Source of the DNA: Chlamydiales bacterium
GTDB taxonomy: Bacteria; Chlamydiota; Chlamydiia; Chlamydiales; JACKPQ01
NCBI GenBank assembly: GCA_024233435.1
Contig: JACKPQ010000004.1
Location: 1 to 36,332 of the forward strand
Direction: 5' to 3'
Length of the DNA: 36,332 bases
The notes under the pieces: model-generated
What the model saw: the letters and a program-made list of their open reading frames with translations, nothing else
Told to the model about the DNA's origin: nothing
Databases searched by the model: none
Shown here: positions 16,967-24,752 of the stretch, in pieces
How positions within the stretch are numbered: the first letter of the stretch is position 1
How the letters are laid out: every line of letters starts with the position of its first letter
Translations under genes and position numbers: made by a program

Positions 16967-18262
16967 ATGAAGAAAAAAGTTTTAATTATGCGCTGGGTCG
17001 TCTGGGGCCTTGCTGTTGCCTTTTATTTTTATGAATATTTACCGCGCGTCTCAGTGAGCGTCATGGTTACAGAGCTTGAAAAGGCCTTTATGGTACAAGC
17101 AGGCGCTTTAGGTCTGCTCAGCTCACTCTATCTTTTTGCCTACGCACCTATGCAGCTACCCGTTGGTCTACTCATGGATCGCTACGGAGCAAGGCGCCTT
17201 CTTACCTTTGCAGCTTTTGGCGTTGGGGTAGCTACAATTGTTTTTGGGCTTTCCCCCTATTTTTGGCTAGCTGAGCTCAGCCGCTTTATCACTGGAGGGG
17301 CGTCAGCTTTTGCATTTATTGGCATGATCTATGTCTGCTCACATTGGTTTGGCGATACCAAGCTAGCAGCTATGATTGGCATCGGCAACTCCATCGGAAT
17401 GCTCGGCGCTGTTACAGGACAAGGACCCTTAAGTTTCTTTATAGAGGATTATGGGTGGCGCTTGACGATGATTGGAATGGGCATCATTGGTCTTGCTCTT
17501 GGCTTTATTATTTACTTGGCTGTGCGCAACGAACCACCTGAAATGGCCAAGCATGGCACTGAATCAAAAAAACCCATTAAGTTCACACAAACATTAAAGC
17601 TTGTGCTCAAAAACAAATGGTCTTGGATCAACGCAATTGTCTGCCTTTTATTTTATACACCAACAGGTGCATTCGCAGCGCTATGGGGTGTTCCGTTTCT
17701 TGAAACCACCTATGGACTAACAACCACTGCTGCCGGTTTTGCCTCGTCCATGTTTTTTGTAGGAACCATTGTAGCGGGCCCATTCATCGGCATTTTTTCT
17801 GACAGACAAAAAAAGCGCAAACCCCTCCTTTTACTTACTACCTTTTTAACATTTTTAAGCGTCCTAGCCCTTATTTACACACCTAACCTCCCTGTATGGT
17901 CGATCTTTGCTCTTTTCTTCATATCTGGAGCCTTCTCAGGAGGCCAACTTCTATGCTACAGTCTTGCCATTGAGCTTAATAATCCAATTGCAAAAGGAAC
18001 GGCCGTGGCGTTTACCAATTTCATGGTCTTTTTGGGCAGCGCCAGCATTCAACCTTTTGTAGGTTTCCTATTAGATACCGTCTGGAATGGCACAATGAGC
18101 GCAGGTGTCCCTCTCTACAGCGCAAGTGATTATAAAGCAGCTCTAGTCTGCTTCCCCATCTCTGTTCTACTTGCGTTTATATGCGCGTTCTTCTTGCGTG
18201 ATGGCAAAGACATTGATATCCCAATGTTTAAAGAGATTTCCCAGTCTTTAAAGGGTCGTTAG
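16967..18262 (+). CDS. MFS transporter (Pht-like, intracellular-bacteria type)
   Basis: Twelve-helix major facilitator (431 aa from ATG 16967, MKKKVLIMRWVVWGLAVAFY; an upstream ATG at 16907 would add 20 polar residues with no membrane role). Shows FYFYEYLPRVSVSVMVTELEKAF at helix 1 and the loop 2-3 motif GLLMDRYGARRLL. This arrangement resembles the carriers that Legionella, Coxiella and relatives use for amino acids and other nutrients, and the MFS protein at 34148-35425 in this window is a paralogue. Substrate unknown. Lies 135 bp after the SDR pair and 4 bp before the RF-like gene, with which it probably forms an operon. Confidence 0.88.
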   Translation: MKKKVLIMRWVVWGLAVAFYFYEYLPRVSVSVMVTELEKAFMVQAGALGLLSSLYLFAYAPMQLPVGLLMDRYGARRLLTFAAFGVGVATIVFGLSPYFWLAELSRFITGGASAFAFIGMIYVCSHWFGDTKLAAMIGIGNSIGMLGAVTGQGPLSFFIEDYGWRLTMIGMGIIGLALGFIIYLAVRNEPPEMAKHGTESKKPIKFTQTLKLVLKNKWSWINAIVCLLFYTPTGAFAALWGVPFLETTYGLTTTAAGFASSMFFVGTIVAGPFIGIFSDRQKKRKPLLLLTTFLTFLSVLALIYTPNLPVWSIFALFFISGAFSGGQLLCYSLAIELNNPIAKGTAVAFTNFMVFLGSASIQPFVGFLLDTVWNGTMSAGVPLYSASDYKAALVCFPISVLLAFICAFFLRDGKDIDIPMFKEISQSLKGR

Positions 18263-18266
18263 GCAA

Positions 18267-18671
18267 ATGCCAGTTAGCAAAGAAAAATGGGACGCCCTCT
18301 CAAAACGCATGCAATCTCTTGGAATTCAAGAAGATGAGCTTATTGAGAGCTTTATTTTAGGCAGCGGTCGCGGCGGCCAGAAAATTCAAAAAACACACTC
18401 CTGTGTTTCATTACGCCATCCCCCTACAGGTCTGGGAGTTAGATGCCAAAAAACACGCTTAAGGGCCGATAATCGCTACCATGCACGCGCTCGTCTTTGC
18501 GAGAAGCTAGAAGAGCGCCTTTATGAAGAAAAGTCGAAGATTAAGCAGCAGCAGGAAAAGATCCGGCGCCAAAAAAAGCGTCGATCGCGCAAATCTAAAC
18601 TTAAGATGTTGCAGGATAAGCGCTTACACTCAGAAAAGAAGCAACTTCGCCAAATCCCGAAAGACGATTAA
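18267..18671 (+). CDS. RF-1-domain peptidyl-tRNA hydrolase-like protein (stop-codon-independent release factor)
   Basis: Small class-I release-factor relative of 134 aa. It keeps the catalytic loop GSGRGGQKIQKTHSCVSLRHPPTGL (GGQ at about 36-38) and a strongly basic C-terminal tail (KQQQEKIRRQKKRRSRKSKLKMLQ), but has none of the codon-recognition domains of RF1/RF2. This is the layout of ArfB/YaeJ, ICT1 and C12orf65-type proteins, which release peptides from stalled ribosomes; the basic tail is known to enter the empty mRNA channel. The GGQ-KIQKTHSCV wording is closest in my memory to the C12orf65-like branch. AGG lies 7 nt before the ATG. Role inferred from family. Confidence 0.88.
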   Translation: MPVSKEKWDALSKRMQSLGIQEDELIESFILGSGRGGQKIQKTHSCVSLRHPPTGLGVRCQKTRLRADNRYHARARLCEKLEERLYEEKSKIKQQQEKIRRQKKRRSRKSKLKMLQDKRLHSEKKQLRQIPKDD

Positions 18672-18672
18672 A

Positions 18673-18719
18673 CTATTGTTTATATAATAAATATGATATA
18701 ATTTTACTATAAATAATAG
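18673..18719. promoter_or_regulatory. AT-rich inverted repeat upstream of the frameshifted gene
   Basis: CTATTGTTTATA (18673-18684) and TATAAATAATAG (18708-18719) are complementary with one mismatch, separated by 23 bp that contain a TATAAT-like core (GATATAAT, 18695-18702). Could be an operator around a promoter; alternatively a weak terminator of the upstream RF-like gene. Low confidence. Confidence 0.3.
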
Positions 18720-18727
18720 GTTTTTTA

Positions 18728-19122
18728 ATGCTAGAAGCACACATAAATAGATTATCTCACCAAAGTCGCGCATATACCGCTAAAAAAGAGTCCAAAGACA
18801 GCTTAGACATTAAGCTTGTTAAATTCTTAGCGCATACTCACTGATAGATGCCGTTATTACCAAAGAGCCGCGCCTGCAAAATATTGCCAATCGCGTCCTC
18901 ACAGATTGTGGATACCAAGTCTTTAATAACACCGAACTACTGAAAAATCTCAAGTGTGAAACTCACATTGTAACAACGACAAACGATAAGGTATTTCCTG
19001 TTTTTTCAAACACTCTTCAACCTTCAGACAAACTTAAGTTTATAGAAATTGAGAGCGATCTAAAAAGCACACATATGCAGCCTTTAAGTTGCTTTAGACA
19101 AGAGTCGCTGCTGCTTTTCTAG
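18728..19122 (+). pseudogene. Frameshifted small gene (degraded)
   Basis: Two overlapping open frames look like one broken gene. Frame 1 starts at ATG 18728 (MLEAHINRLSHQSRAYTAKK...) and stops after 38 codons at 18842-18844. Frame 3 (offset by 2) is open from before the stop and continues as SAYSLIDAVITKEPRLQNIANRVLTDCGYQVF to TAG 19120-19122, about 96 residues of normal composition. Joining the two needs one single-base indel near 18830. An AT-rich promoter-like region precedes the ATG, with a 12-bp inverted repeat (18673-18684/18708-18719, one mismatch). The 3' end runs into the opposing oxidoreductase gene. No function recognised. A sequencing error is an alternative to true decay. Confidence 0.5.
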
Positions 19123-20452
19123 CCGCATTGCGCACAACCTCTGGCAAGGCCGGATGGATGTAGATCATTTTGAGAAGATCTGATAGTCTAGCTCCAAACG
19201 TCATCGCATAAATAAGCATGTGGATCATGTTAGAGGCTTCCTCCCCTAATATATGAGCGCCAATGAGTTTTTGACTCCCCTTCTCGAAGATCAGCTTCAC
19301 AAATCCTTCATCCGAGCAAAGAGCCATTCCCATAGCACTATCTGCATACTTGTTCATCCCCACAAAATAATCAATGCCCTTCTCAATGCAAGCATCTTCT
19401 GTATGGCCTACAGATCCAATCTGTGGATGGGAAAATACAGCTGATGGCATTGGTGGATAGCAGATAGGCTCATCAACCTTATCTTTAAACAATGTGGAAA
19501 AGAGATACTCGCCTTCAAAGTTCACAGCATGGCGAAATAGATAACGACCAATGCAGTCACCTAAAGCCCATACACCCTTGCAACTTGTTCTTAAGTAATC
19601 GTCAACGACAATGTAGCCATTTTCATCAAGGTTGATCGAGGTGTTTTCAATTCCAAGACAATCCGTCCACGGCTTTACCCCCGTGACAACGAGCAACGCG
19701 TCCCCTTCTAAAACCGTCTTACCGCAGATCACTTTAAAAATGCCATCTTCGTATTCAACTTTATCTGGCACTAATCCCTCATGTACAGAAAATCGCTTTT
19801 TAAAGCTTTGCGTAAAAGCCTCCCTGATATCTTTATCTTGCTTGCGCAGGAGCGTAGACCTCACAATGAAATGCACCTCTGTCCCAAGGGCCCCGTAAAA
19901 ATAGCCCAATTCACAAGCAATATAACCAGCGCCCAAAACAAGCAACTTTTTCGGCTGTTTCTTCTCTCTTAAAGCCTCATTCGATGTCATGAAAGGCGTC
20001 CCTTTTAAACCTTCAATGTCAGGAATATCTGGCCGGGCGCCCACTCCAAGAAAAATGCGATCTGCTGTGATCTGCTCACCATTCACCTCAAGCACTCGGT
20101 CTTTAACAAAGCGCGCCTCATGTGGGATGTAATCGATATTTGGATGTTTTTCATACACAAAAGGTATGCTAGCGCTCTCATGGTCAATCGTCTTATCAAC
20201 ACGTTCGACCAAAGCCGCAAAATCCACCACTGGGTCAACGCCTTTGATATTAAAGCGATCTGCCTCGCGCATCACTGTAGCAACATCAGCTGGGTGAATG
20301 AGCATTTTAGATGGGATGCATCCGCGATTCAAGCACGTGCCGCCTGGCCGATCTTTTTCAATTACGGCAACTTTTAGACCCATATCAGCCACAGGCCTTA
20401 CAAGCTTTGTGCCACCACCTGTCCCAACCACAATCACATCGTATTTTTTCAT
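19094..20452 (-). CDS. FAD-dependent pyridine nucleotide-disulfide oxidoreductase (dihydrolipoamide/mycothione reductase-like)
   Basis: Class I flavin disulfide reductase (452 aa). I use ATG 20452; a GTG at 20461 would add three residues. FAD site YDVIVVGTGGGTKLVRPVADMG, redox disulfide GGTCLNRGCIPSK (C40 and C45 from the ATG), NAD(P) site LLVLGAGYIACELGYFYGALGTEV, second FAD motif VWALGDC, and the C-terminal HPALPEVVRNA with the catalytic His-Glu pair. The full set for disulfide reduction is present. The FAD glycine run is unusual (GTGGGTK rather than GGGPGG) and the C-terminus resembles mycothione reductases more than the E3 subunits of the 2-oxoacid dehydrogenases. No pyruvate dehydrogenase gene lies here, so a dedicated thiol reductase is as likely as lipoamide dehydrogenase. 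Confidence 0.85.
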   Translation of the reverse strand: MKKYDVIVVGTGGGTKLVRPVADMGLKVAVIEKDRPGGTCLNRGCIPSKMLIHPADVATVMREADRFNIKGVDPVVDFAALVERVDKTIDHESASIPFVYEKHPNIDYIPHEARFVKDRVLEVNGEQITADRIFLGVGARPDIPDIEGLKGTPFMTSNEALREKKQPKKLLVLGAGYIACELGYFYGALGTEVHFIVRSTLLRKQDKDIREAFTQSFKKRFSVHEGLVPDKVEYEDGIFKVICGKTVLEGDALLVVTGVKPWTDCLGIENTSINLDENGYIVVDDYLRTSCKGVWALGDCIGRYLFRHAVNFEGEYLFSTLFKDKVDEPICYPPMPSAVFSHPQIGSVGHTEDACIEKGIDYFVGMNKYADSAMGMALCSDEGFVKLIFEKGSQKLIGAHILGEEASNMIHMLIYAMTFGARLSDLLKMIYIHPALPEVVRNAARKAAATLV

Positions 20453-20503
20453 CCCTAACACAATATCATATAGGATGATTATTAGCTTAAGTTGACACCA
20501 TTG

Positions 20504-20521
20504 GGGCGCAAGTCGGGCTAT
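20504..20521 (+). repeat. 18-bp dispersed repeat, copy 2 (at translocase stop codon)
   Basis: Exact copy of the 18-mer at 1253-1270. Its last base overlaps the TAA (complement) that ends the nucleotide translocase on the minus strand. The copy therefore sits right at the 3' end of a gene, as copy 1 does. Confidence 0.7.
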
Positions 20522-22056
20522 TAAGCTTCTTCAGCAACAGCAACAGGAGGAAGCTCTTCTTCTTTTTGAGTTGTAAGAGCTGTGAAGCTGCGGTTGAGTG
20601 ATCGGAGTGATACCAACCAGACAGCGACAATGAGGACGACAACAGGCAAAATAATGTGGGTAATCCCCAGAACAGAGCCCATACCAAAAAACTCGATGAG
20701 CAGCACCTGAGTCCACGATGAACCAGCTTTGCCCAGGCGAGAGCCAACAACATCAATGGCAGCTTTACCTTTGATTTTTGCTTCTGAATCAAGAGGAATG
20801 AAAGCCATTTCCTTTGTCGGATCAAAGACGGAAAACTTCAATGTCTTGGTCGTGACATTTTGAAGCATGCCAAGAATCACAACAAAATAGAGGGGCGACA
20901 CGCTAAAAAGCGTTGCGATCGGCGAAATCTGATCACGGAACAGGTAGGCTGCAAGGAAAAGAATCCCCGTTAGGCCAATGATAATTGGTACGATACAAGC
21001 AGATCTATACCAGCCAAGCTTGCGAATCAAGTTGCCAGACAGCAAAAAGGCTACAGGTGGCGTTGTAACGCCCAAAATAAAAGTCACCTTACCCATGAAG
21101 TGCTGGTAGGAAGACGCTGTTGGAAATTGGAGCTTCATTGAGGCCTTCCAAGTCACCTCTATGAGATTAAAGGCAAAAGCGTAGCCAATAACAAGCAATG
21201 AGATGCAGAGCAGGTAGCGTGAGGATAAAATATATTTTATACTGTCTTTCAAGGAAAGTTTTGGTTTTTTCTTCTTGACCTCATTTTGGATGTCAAGCGG
21301 GCAAAGTTGATCATCCGTGATGACATAACGCTGCATCCACCAGTAGATACCCATTGCCAGAATAATCACAACAGATGATAAAAGCGTGATTTTACGCATG
21401 GCCGTTTCAAAATTCACAGATGGGTCGCTCGGACAGATGCTACAAATGATTAAACCACCGATCACAGGTGCTAAATTACCTGCTGCGACAAACAGAGTAT
21501 AGAAGCGCTTAGCTTCACCAACACGATTGATGTTGTTCGCAAAAGTCCAAAATAAAAGCACTAAGACCATCGTTCCCCAAAGCTCTGCCATGACATAGAA
21601 AACAGAGTTCATCCAGTGGCGAATGACAGCAACCCAATGAGTACGGGTATCTCCAAGCGCTGCTTGTAGCCAATCACATAAACCAGTGGGGCTAAGCACG
21701 TCACGAAGAGGATATAGGATGAAGCCGAAGAGGAGGAAAAAGCCTAAAAAGCCAGCAAGGACGGCATAAAACAGCTTCTCTTGAGAGAGCTTATTGCTCA
21801 TTTTAGTATAGACTAGCAGCATAAAGATTGAGCAAGGGAGTACAATCCAGCCCTTTAGGATCGGAATGACCTCGGCACCCGAGTTTGAAGCTGTGACAAC
21901 TAGGGTATCTTTTGTGGCAAAACCTAATAGGTAAAAATTGATGGTAAATAAAAATTTAAGAATGAATAGGGGGATAATTTTTTTATGTTCGTGGCGTTGA
22001 ACGGGCCAAAGTCTTTGGCGCCATTTAGTAAATGTGGGTTCTTTCTCCAGTGCCAT
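20521..22056 (-). CDS. ntt: ATP/ADP translocase family nucleotide carrier (NTT/Tlc)
   Basis: Nucleotide carrier of the plastid/Rickettsia/Chlamydia type, normally exchanging host ATP for bacterial ADP or importing other nucleotides. About 511 aa with roughly eleven to twelve helices, matching the family. Family landmarks: an N-terminal WRQRLWPVQRHEHKKIIPLFILKF, ATKDTLVVTASNSGAEVIPILKGWIVLP (the strongly conserved first loop), FWTFANNINRVGEAKRFYTLF, and a C-terminal acidic tail EEELPPVAVAEEA. I use ATG 22056; GTG 22062 would add two residues. Several NTT isoforms with different substrates exist in environmental chlamydiae, and sequence reading does not tell which this is. Hallmark of energy parasitism. 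Confidence 0.93.
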   Translation of the reverse strand: MALEKEPTFTKWRQRLWPVQRHEHKKIIPLFILKFLFTINFYLLGFATKDTLVVTASNSGAEVIPILKGWIVLPCSIFMLLVYTKMSNKLSQEKLFYAVLAGFLGFFLLFGFILYPLRDVLSPTGLCDWLQAALGDTRTHWVAVIRHWMNSVFYVMAELWGTMVLVLLFWTFANNINRVGEAKRFYTLFVAAGNLAPVIGGLIICSICPSDPSVNFETAMRKITLLSSVVIILAMGIYWWMQRYVITDDQLCPLDIQNEVKKKKPKLSLKDSIKYILSSRYLLCISLLVIGYAFAFNLIEVTWKASMKLQFPTASSYQHFMGKVTFILGVTTPPVAFLLSGNLIRKLGWYRSACIVPIIIGLTGILFLAAYLFRDQISPIATLFSVSPLYFVVILGMLQNVTTKTLKFSVFDPTKEMAFIPLDSEAKIKGKAAIDVVGSRLGKAGSSWTQVLLIEFFGMGSVLGITHIILPVVVLIVAVWLVSLRSLNRSFTALTTQKEEELPPVAVAEEA

Positions 22057-22076
22057 TTCCACTCAAGGTTTTCGCC

Positions 22077-22106
22077 ATTGTACCCTACCTAAAGATTATT
22101 CCGCAA
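22077..22106 (-). promoter_or_regulatory. Candidate promoter of the nucleotide translocase
   Basis: On the minus strand, TACAAT (22082-22077) is a good -10 element and TTGCGG (22106-22101) a partial -35, with an 18-bp spacer. It lies between the palindrome at 22112-22272 and the start codon, giving a short leader of about 8-14 nt. Sequence match only. Confidence 0.4.
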
Positions 22107-22111
22107 TGTTA

Positions 22112-22272
22112 ATATCACTTACAAGGAATAAATTTAAATCTGAACGCGTCAAAACCCCGGGCTTTAACGATCGTAAAGCTAGCTGTATTATTAATACTGC
22201 ACGCTTTACGATCGTTGAATCGCGGAAATTTTCACGCAGCTCAGATTTGAATTTATTCCTTGTAATTGATAT
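22112..22272. repeat. 161-bp near-perfect palindrome between DUF502 gene and nucleotide translocase
   Basis: The sequence reads nearly the same on both strands around a centre near 22192. Outer arms 22112-22143 and 22241-22272 match at 30 of 32 positions; inner arms 22166-22179 and 22203-22216 match at 14 of 14 (AACGATCGTAAAGC); the central GTATTA-T-TAATAC is itself symmetric; the region between pairs with small mismatches and a 2-base indel. It begins 3 bp beyond the DUF502 stop codon. As RNA it would fold into a hairpin of about 75 bp. It has no open reading frame of its own. Confidence 0.85.
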
Positions 22273-22275
22273 AAA

Positions 22276-22857
22276 TTATTTTTTACCAGGAGCTCCTGCC
22301 GTTACAACAAACCGCATCGCATCCTCAACGCTCATTTTAATAGGCGTTATCTTATCTCTACTGATCATCATAGTCACCCCCCCAATTTGGTAGCTTAAGG
22401 GAATAAAGACCGCCACTTCGCCGGTTTTCCCTATACCTTCTGGAAGATCATCAAAAGACTCCCTTGTGACAAGACCCACAAATCGCATGCCCTGCCATTC
22501 AAAGGCAACGACTTTCTCCTTCTTTTCTTTACCCCCTTTAAAAAAGCTCATCAAATCGCAGATGGCTCCATAAAGTGTCTTAACAAGAGGAATTCGACTA
22601 AAAAGCTTATCAGTCCACTGGTTGAATTTCTGCACCAGATAGGTATTGACCACAACACCAATGAAAAAAATCACAACGACAGCTGTTAAAATACCCAGCC
22701 CTGGAAAGTAGTATTTAGGGCCAAACAGCTCTAGATAGGGAATGCGAAACGTATCTTCTAAAAATGTCCCAAGCCAAACAACAAGTGCGATTGTCAGAGC
22801 AATGGGAGCAATGGTCACAAGCCCCCTCAAGAAAATGGATCCAATATTATTTTTCAT
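22276..22857 (-). CDS. DUF502 membrane protein
   Basis: Integral membrane protein of the DUF502 family (193 aa, normal length). Two N-terminal membrane helices: about 9-31 (FLRGLVTIAPIALTIALVVWLGTFL) and about 52-72 (LGILTAVVVIFFIGVVVNTYL). Family core follows: RIPLVKTLYGAICDLMSFFKGG, GMRFVGLVTRESF, EVAVFIPLSYQIGGVTMMIS, MSVEDAMRFVVTAG. The function of DUF502 is unknown, although it is widespread in bacteria and chloroplasts (the plant relatives are called LIKE COV). Here the gene is alone on its strand and bounded by a long palindrome on each side. Confidence 0.93.
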   Translation of the reverse strand: MKNNIGSIFLRGLVTIAPIALTIALVVWLGTFLEDTFRIPYLELFGPKYYFPGLGILTAVVVIFFIGVVVNTYLVQKFNQWTDKLFSRIPLVKTLYGAICDLMSFFKGGKEKKEKVVAFEWQGMRFVGLVTRESFDDLPEGIGKTGEVAVFIPLSYQIGGVTMMISRDKITPIKMSVEDAMRFVVTAGAPGKK

Positions 22858-22874
22858 CTTGTTATACTCTATAT

Positions 22875-22992
22875 TAACGCGAGTTTTGGATCAACTGCCC
22901 ATGATACAGCCCATCTTTTTGCGATCTTTTCCGGAAAAATTTGATCAAAAATATACACTACTTCATAGACATTTGATCCAAAACTCGCGTTA
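22875..22992. repeat. 118-bp imperfect palindrome in the DUF502/SUI1 divergent promoter region
   Basis: Outer arms TAACGCGAGTTTTGGATCAA (22875-22894) and its reverse complement (22973-22992) match at 20 of 20 positions. The centre is TTTTCCGGAAAA at 22927-22938, and the flanks TTTTTGCGATC / GATCAAAAA also pair with small gaps; only the middle third of each arm is poorly paired. It occupies almost all of the space between the two divergent start codons (22857 and 23012). The right arm ends in TATACT (22991-22996), a good -10 element for the SUI1-like gene. Confidence 0.8.
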
Positions 22993-23011
22993 TACTAAAC
23001 TGAGAGATTAT

Positions 23012-23263
23012 ATGCCATTTACGTTAGGTGGAGATTGGGCCGAGCGCCCAAAAGAGAAAAAAACCGTTAAGGTCTTTACGGAAAAACGCAAAGGCCAGGC
23101 GCTCACAATCGTTAAAAATTATGATGGCGATTTAAAAGCGCTGGCAAAAACCTTAAAGCAGCATCTTTCTTGTGGTGGTACTGTGAAAAATGAGCAGATT
23201 GAACTGCAAGGCGATCATGTGCAGAAGGTCAATGACTATCTGAAGCATTTAAAAGATCTATAA
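23012..23263 (+). CDS. eIF1/SUI1-like translation factor (YciH family)
   Basis: Bacterial member of the SUI1/eIF1 family, 83 aa from ATG 23012 (MPFTLGGDW). Family core: VKVFTEKRKGQALTIVKNYDG (the basic loop that contacts the ribosome), LAKTLKQHLSCGGTVKNEQIELQGDHVQKVNDYLKHL with the invariant C/S-GG-T-V and I-x-x-Q-G-D motifs. These proteins influence start-codon choice in archaea and eukaryotes; the bacterial YciH proteins are poorly understood. GAGAG lies about 7 nt before the start. The gene is divergent from DUF502 across the palindrome, and its 3' end overlaps the opposing trehalase by 35 bp. Confidence 0.9.
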   Translation: MPFTLGGDWAERPKEKKTVKVFTEKRKGQALTIVKNYDGDLKALAKTLKQHLSCGGTVKNEQIELQGDHVQKVNDYLKHLKDL

Positions 23264-24725
23264 ATCCTAGAGCTACTGCGTTGGTCCAGCCAAACCCCTC
23301 TTGCATAGCATATTCCCCCGCTGCAGCTTCGCTAGAAGCGTCAACCACATTGTATTTTTCCAGCATTTTATGACTCGATTTGAAAACTGCTTTATTGAGA
23401 TCGAGCCAGTGTGAGGCGATATCCTTGGCAAGCTCTATGTGATTATAGGCCAGCAACCCTTGCACGGCTACCCACTGCAATGGTGCCCAGCCATTTGGAA
23501 GATCCCACTGCTGCGATGAGCGTTGCAAAGTCGTTGCCAAACCTCCCGCTTGTAAAAAGCGATGAGCCAGGTTTTCTGCTATTTGATCAGATTGCTCTTG
23601 AGTCACAAGACGCACAAAAAGAGGCTGGACCCCGGCTAAACACCAGGATTTGCTTAGCTCTTTTGCTTTGAAATCATAATCAAAGAAAAACCCTTTTTCC
23701 TCGTTCCAGAAATAGCGCATGATGGCTTTTTTTCGCACATTTGCAGCGCGATCAAATTGCAGTGAAGCATCGATATCCCCTTTTGCTTTAGACATATCAG
23801 CCAGTAGTGCTTCCATCATATGGAGTTGGCTGTTCAGATCAACGGGGATAATATCGCAAGTGCGGATGGTTGATAAGTTTTTATGATCGCCTAACCAGCG
23901 CGAGCTAAAATCCCAGCCCGATTCACTTGCAGCTCGAATATTGCGATAAAACTCTGTTTGATTTCTCTCTGCAGCTTGCTCAAAAATTTTACGATCAGCT
24001 GAAAAAGCCTCCGGGCGCGGAGTGTTTTCGTTATCCCAGAAACGATTTAATACAATGCCATCATCAACTAAAACACAATGCTTAATGCGAGGTTTCACCT
24101 CAGTGACATCCTCTGCTCCATCCATCCAAAAATGATACTCGGCTTTTAGGGCTTCATAATAAGGCAAAATGGCATCCATCCCTTGATGATCTTTTACAAG
24201 TGCTAGCAAATGACCAAAATAAGGAATCTGGGAGCGCGATAAATAGTAGGTGCGATTTCCGTTGGGAATAAAACCATAGGTTTTTATTAAATAAGCAAAA
24301 TTCTCAATCATGCCCATGACGATAGATAGCTGATTCGCGCGCATGAGTCCTTCTGCTACAAAGTAGCTGTCCCAATAATATATTTCTCGAAAACGCCCAC
24401 CTGGAACAACATGGGGATGAGGAAGACCAATCAACGTCCCTTGGCTTTGCGGCATCGAGCGTAAAAGAACAGACCACATTGCATCGATATGCTCACGCAT
24501 CGTGGGGTGCGCTGAAGAATCCTCAATGACATGGTCAACGGGCAGCTCGTAATGTGCCAGGATAAACGCCTTTAAATCAAAATCAGGAGCGCTCTTCTGC
24601 TCGTTAAAGGCCTTAAGGATCGCCTCTGGGCTTGTCTTTGGAATTGCATCTACAAACTCTTTAGCATCTTTAAACACCTCAGCAGTTTGTACAGCCTCAA
24701 GGAGCTCGTCAATGATCTGCGTCAA
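23229..24725 (-). CDS. treF: Cytoplasmic trehalase (GH37)
   Basis: Splits trehalose into two glucose molecules. Full-length GH37 (498 aa) with both family signatures: PGGRFREIYYWDSYF (108-122) and QWDLPNGWAPLQW. The general acid is in SGWDFSSRW and the catalytic base in EAAAGEYAMQEGFGWTNAV. No signal peptide, so cytoplasmic like TreF. No ATG near the N-terminus: an in-frame TAG is at 24732-24734, and TTG 24725 with AAGG upstream is the best start. No trehalose transporter or synthesis gene is next to it, so the source may be an internal store or imported host sugar. Overlaps the SUI1-like gene tail-to-tail by 35 bp. Confidence 0.95.
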   Translation of the reverse strand: MTQIIDELLEAVQTAEVFKDAKEFVDAIPKTSPEAILKAFNEQKSAPDFDLKAFILAHYELPVDHVIEDSSAHPTMREHIDAMWSVLLRSMPQSQGTLIGLPHPHVVPGGRFREIYYWDSYFVAEGLMRANQLSIVMGMIENFAYLIKTYGFIPNGNRTYYLSRSQIPYFGHLLALVKDHQGMDAILPYYEALKAEYHFWMDGAEDVTEVKPRIKHCVLVDDGIVLNRFWDNENTPRPEAFSADRKIFEQAAERNQTEFYRNIRAASESGWDFSSRWLGDHKNLSTIRTCDIIPVDLNSQLHMMEALLADMSKAKGDIDASLQFDRAANVRKKAIMRYFWNEEKGFFFDYDFKAKELSKSWCLAGVQPLFVRLVTQEQSDQIAENLAHRFLQAGGLATTLQRSSQQWDLPNGWAPLQWVAVQGLLAYNHIELAKDIASHWLDLNKAVFKSSHKMLEKYNVVDASSEAAAGEYAMQEGFGWTNAVALGFIDLLNASDSH

Positions 24726-24752
24726 TTTAATCTACCTTTTCCTCATCTCACC

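Noticed and set aside
22112..22992. IS element or composite transposon around DUF502
   Set aside because: The two palindromes differ in sequence and DUF502 is not a transposase; no shared terminal repeats seen.
22742..23011. Upstream extension of the SUI1-like gene
   Set aside because: Reads antisense through DUF502 and the palindrome; family starts near MPFTLGGDW.
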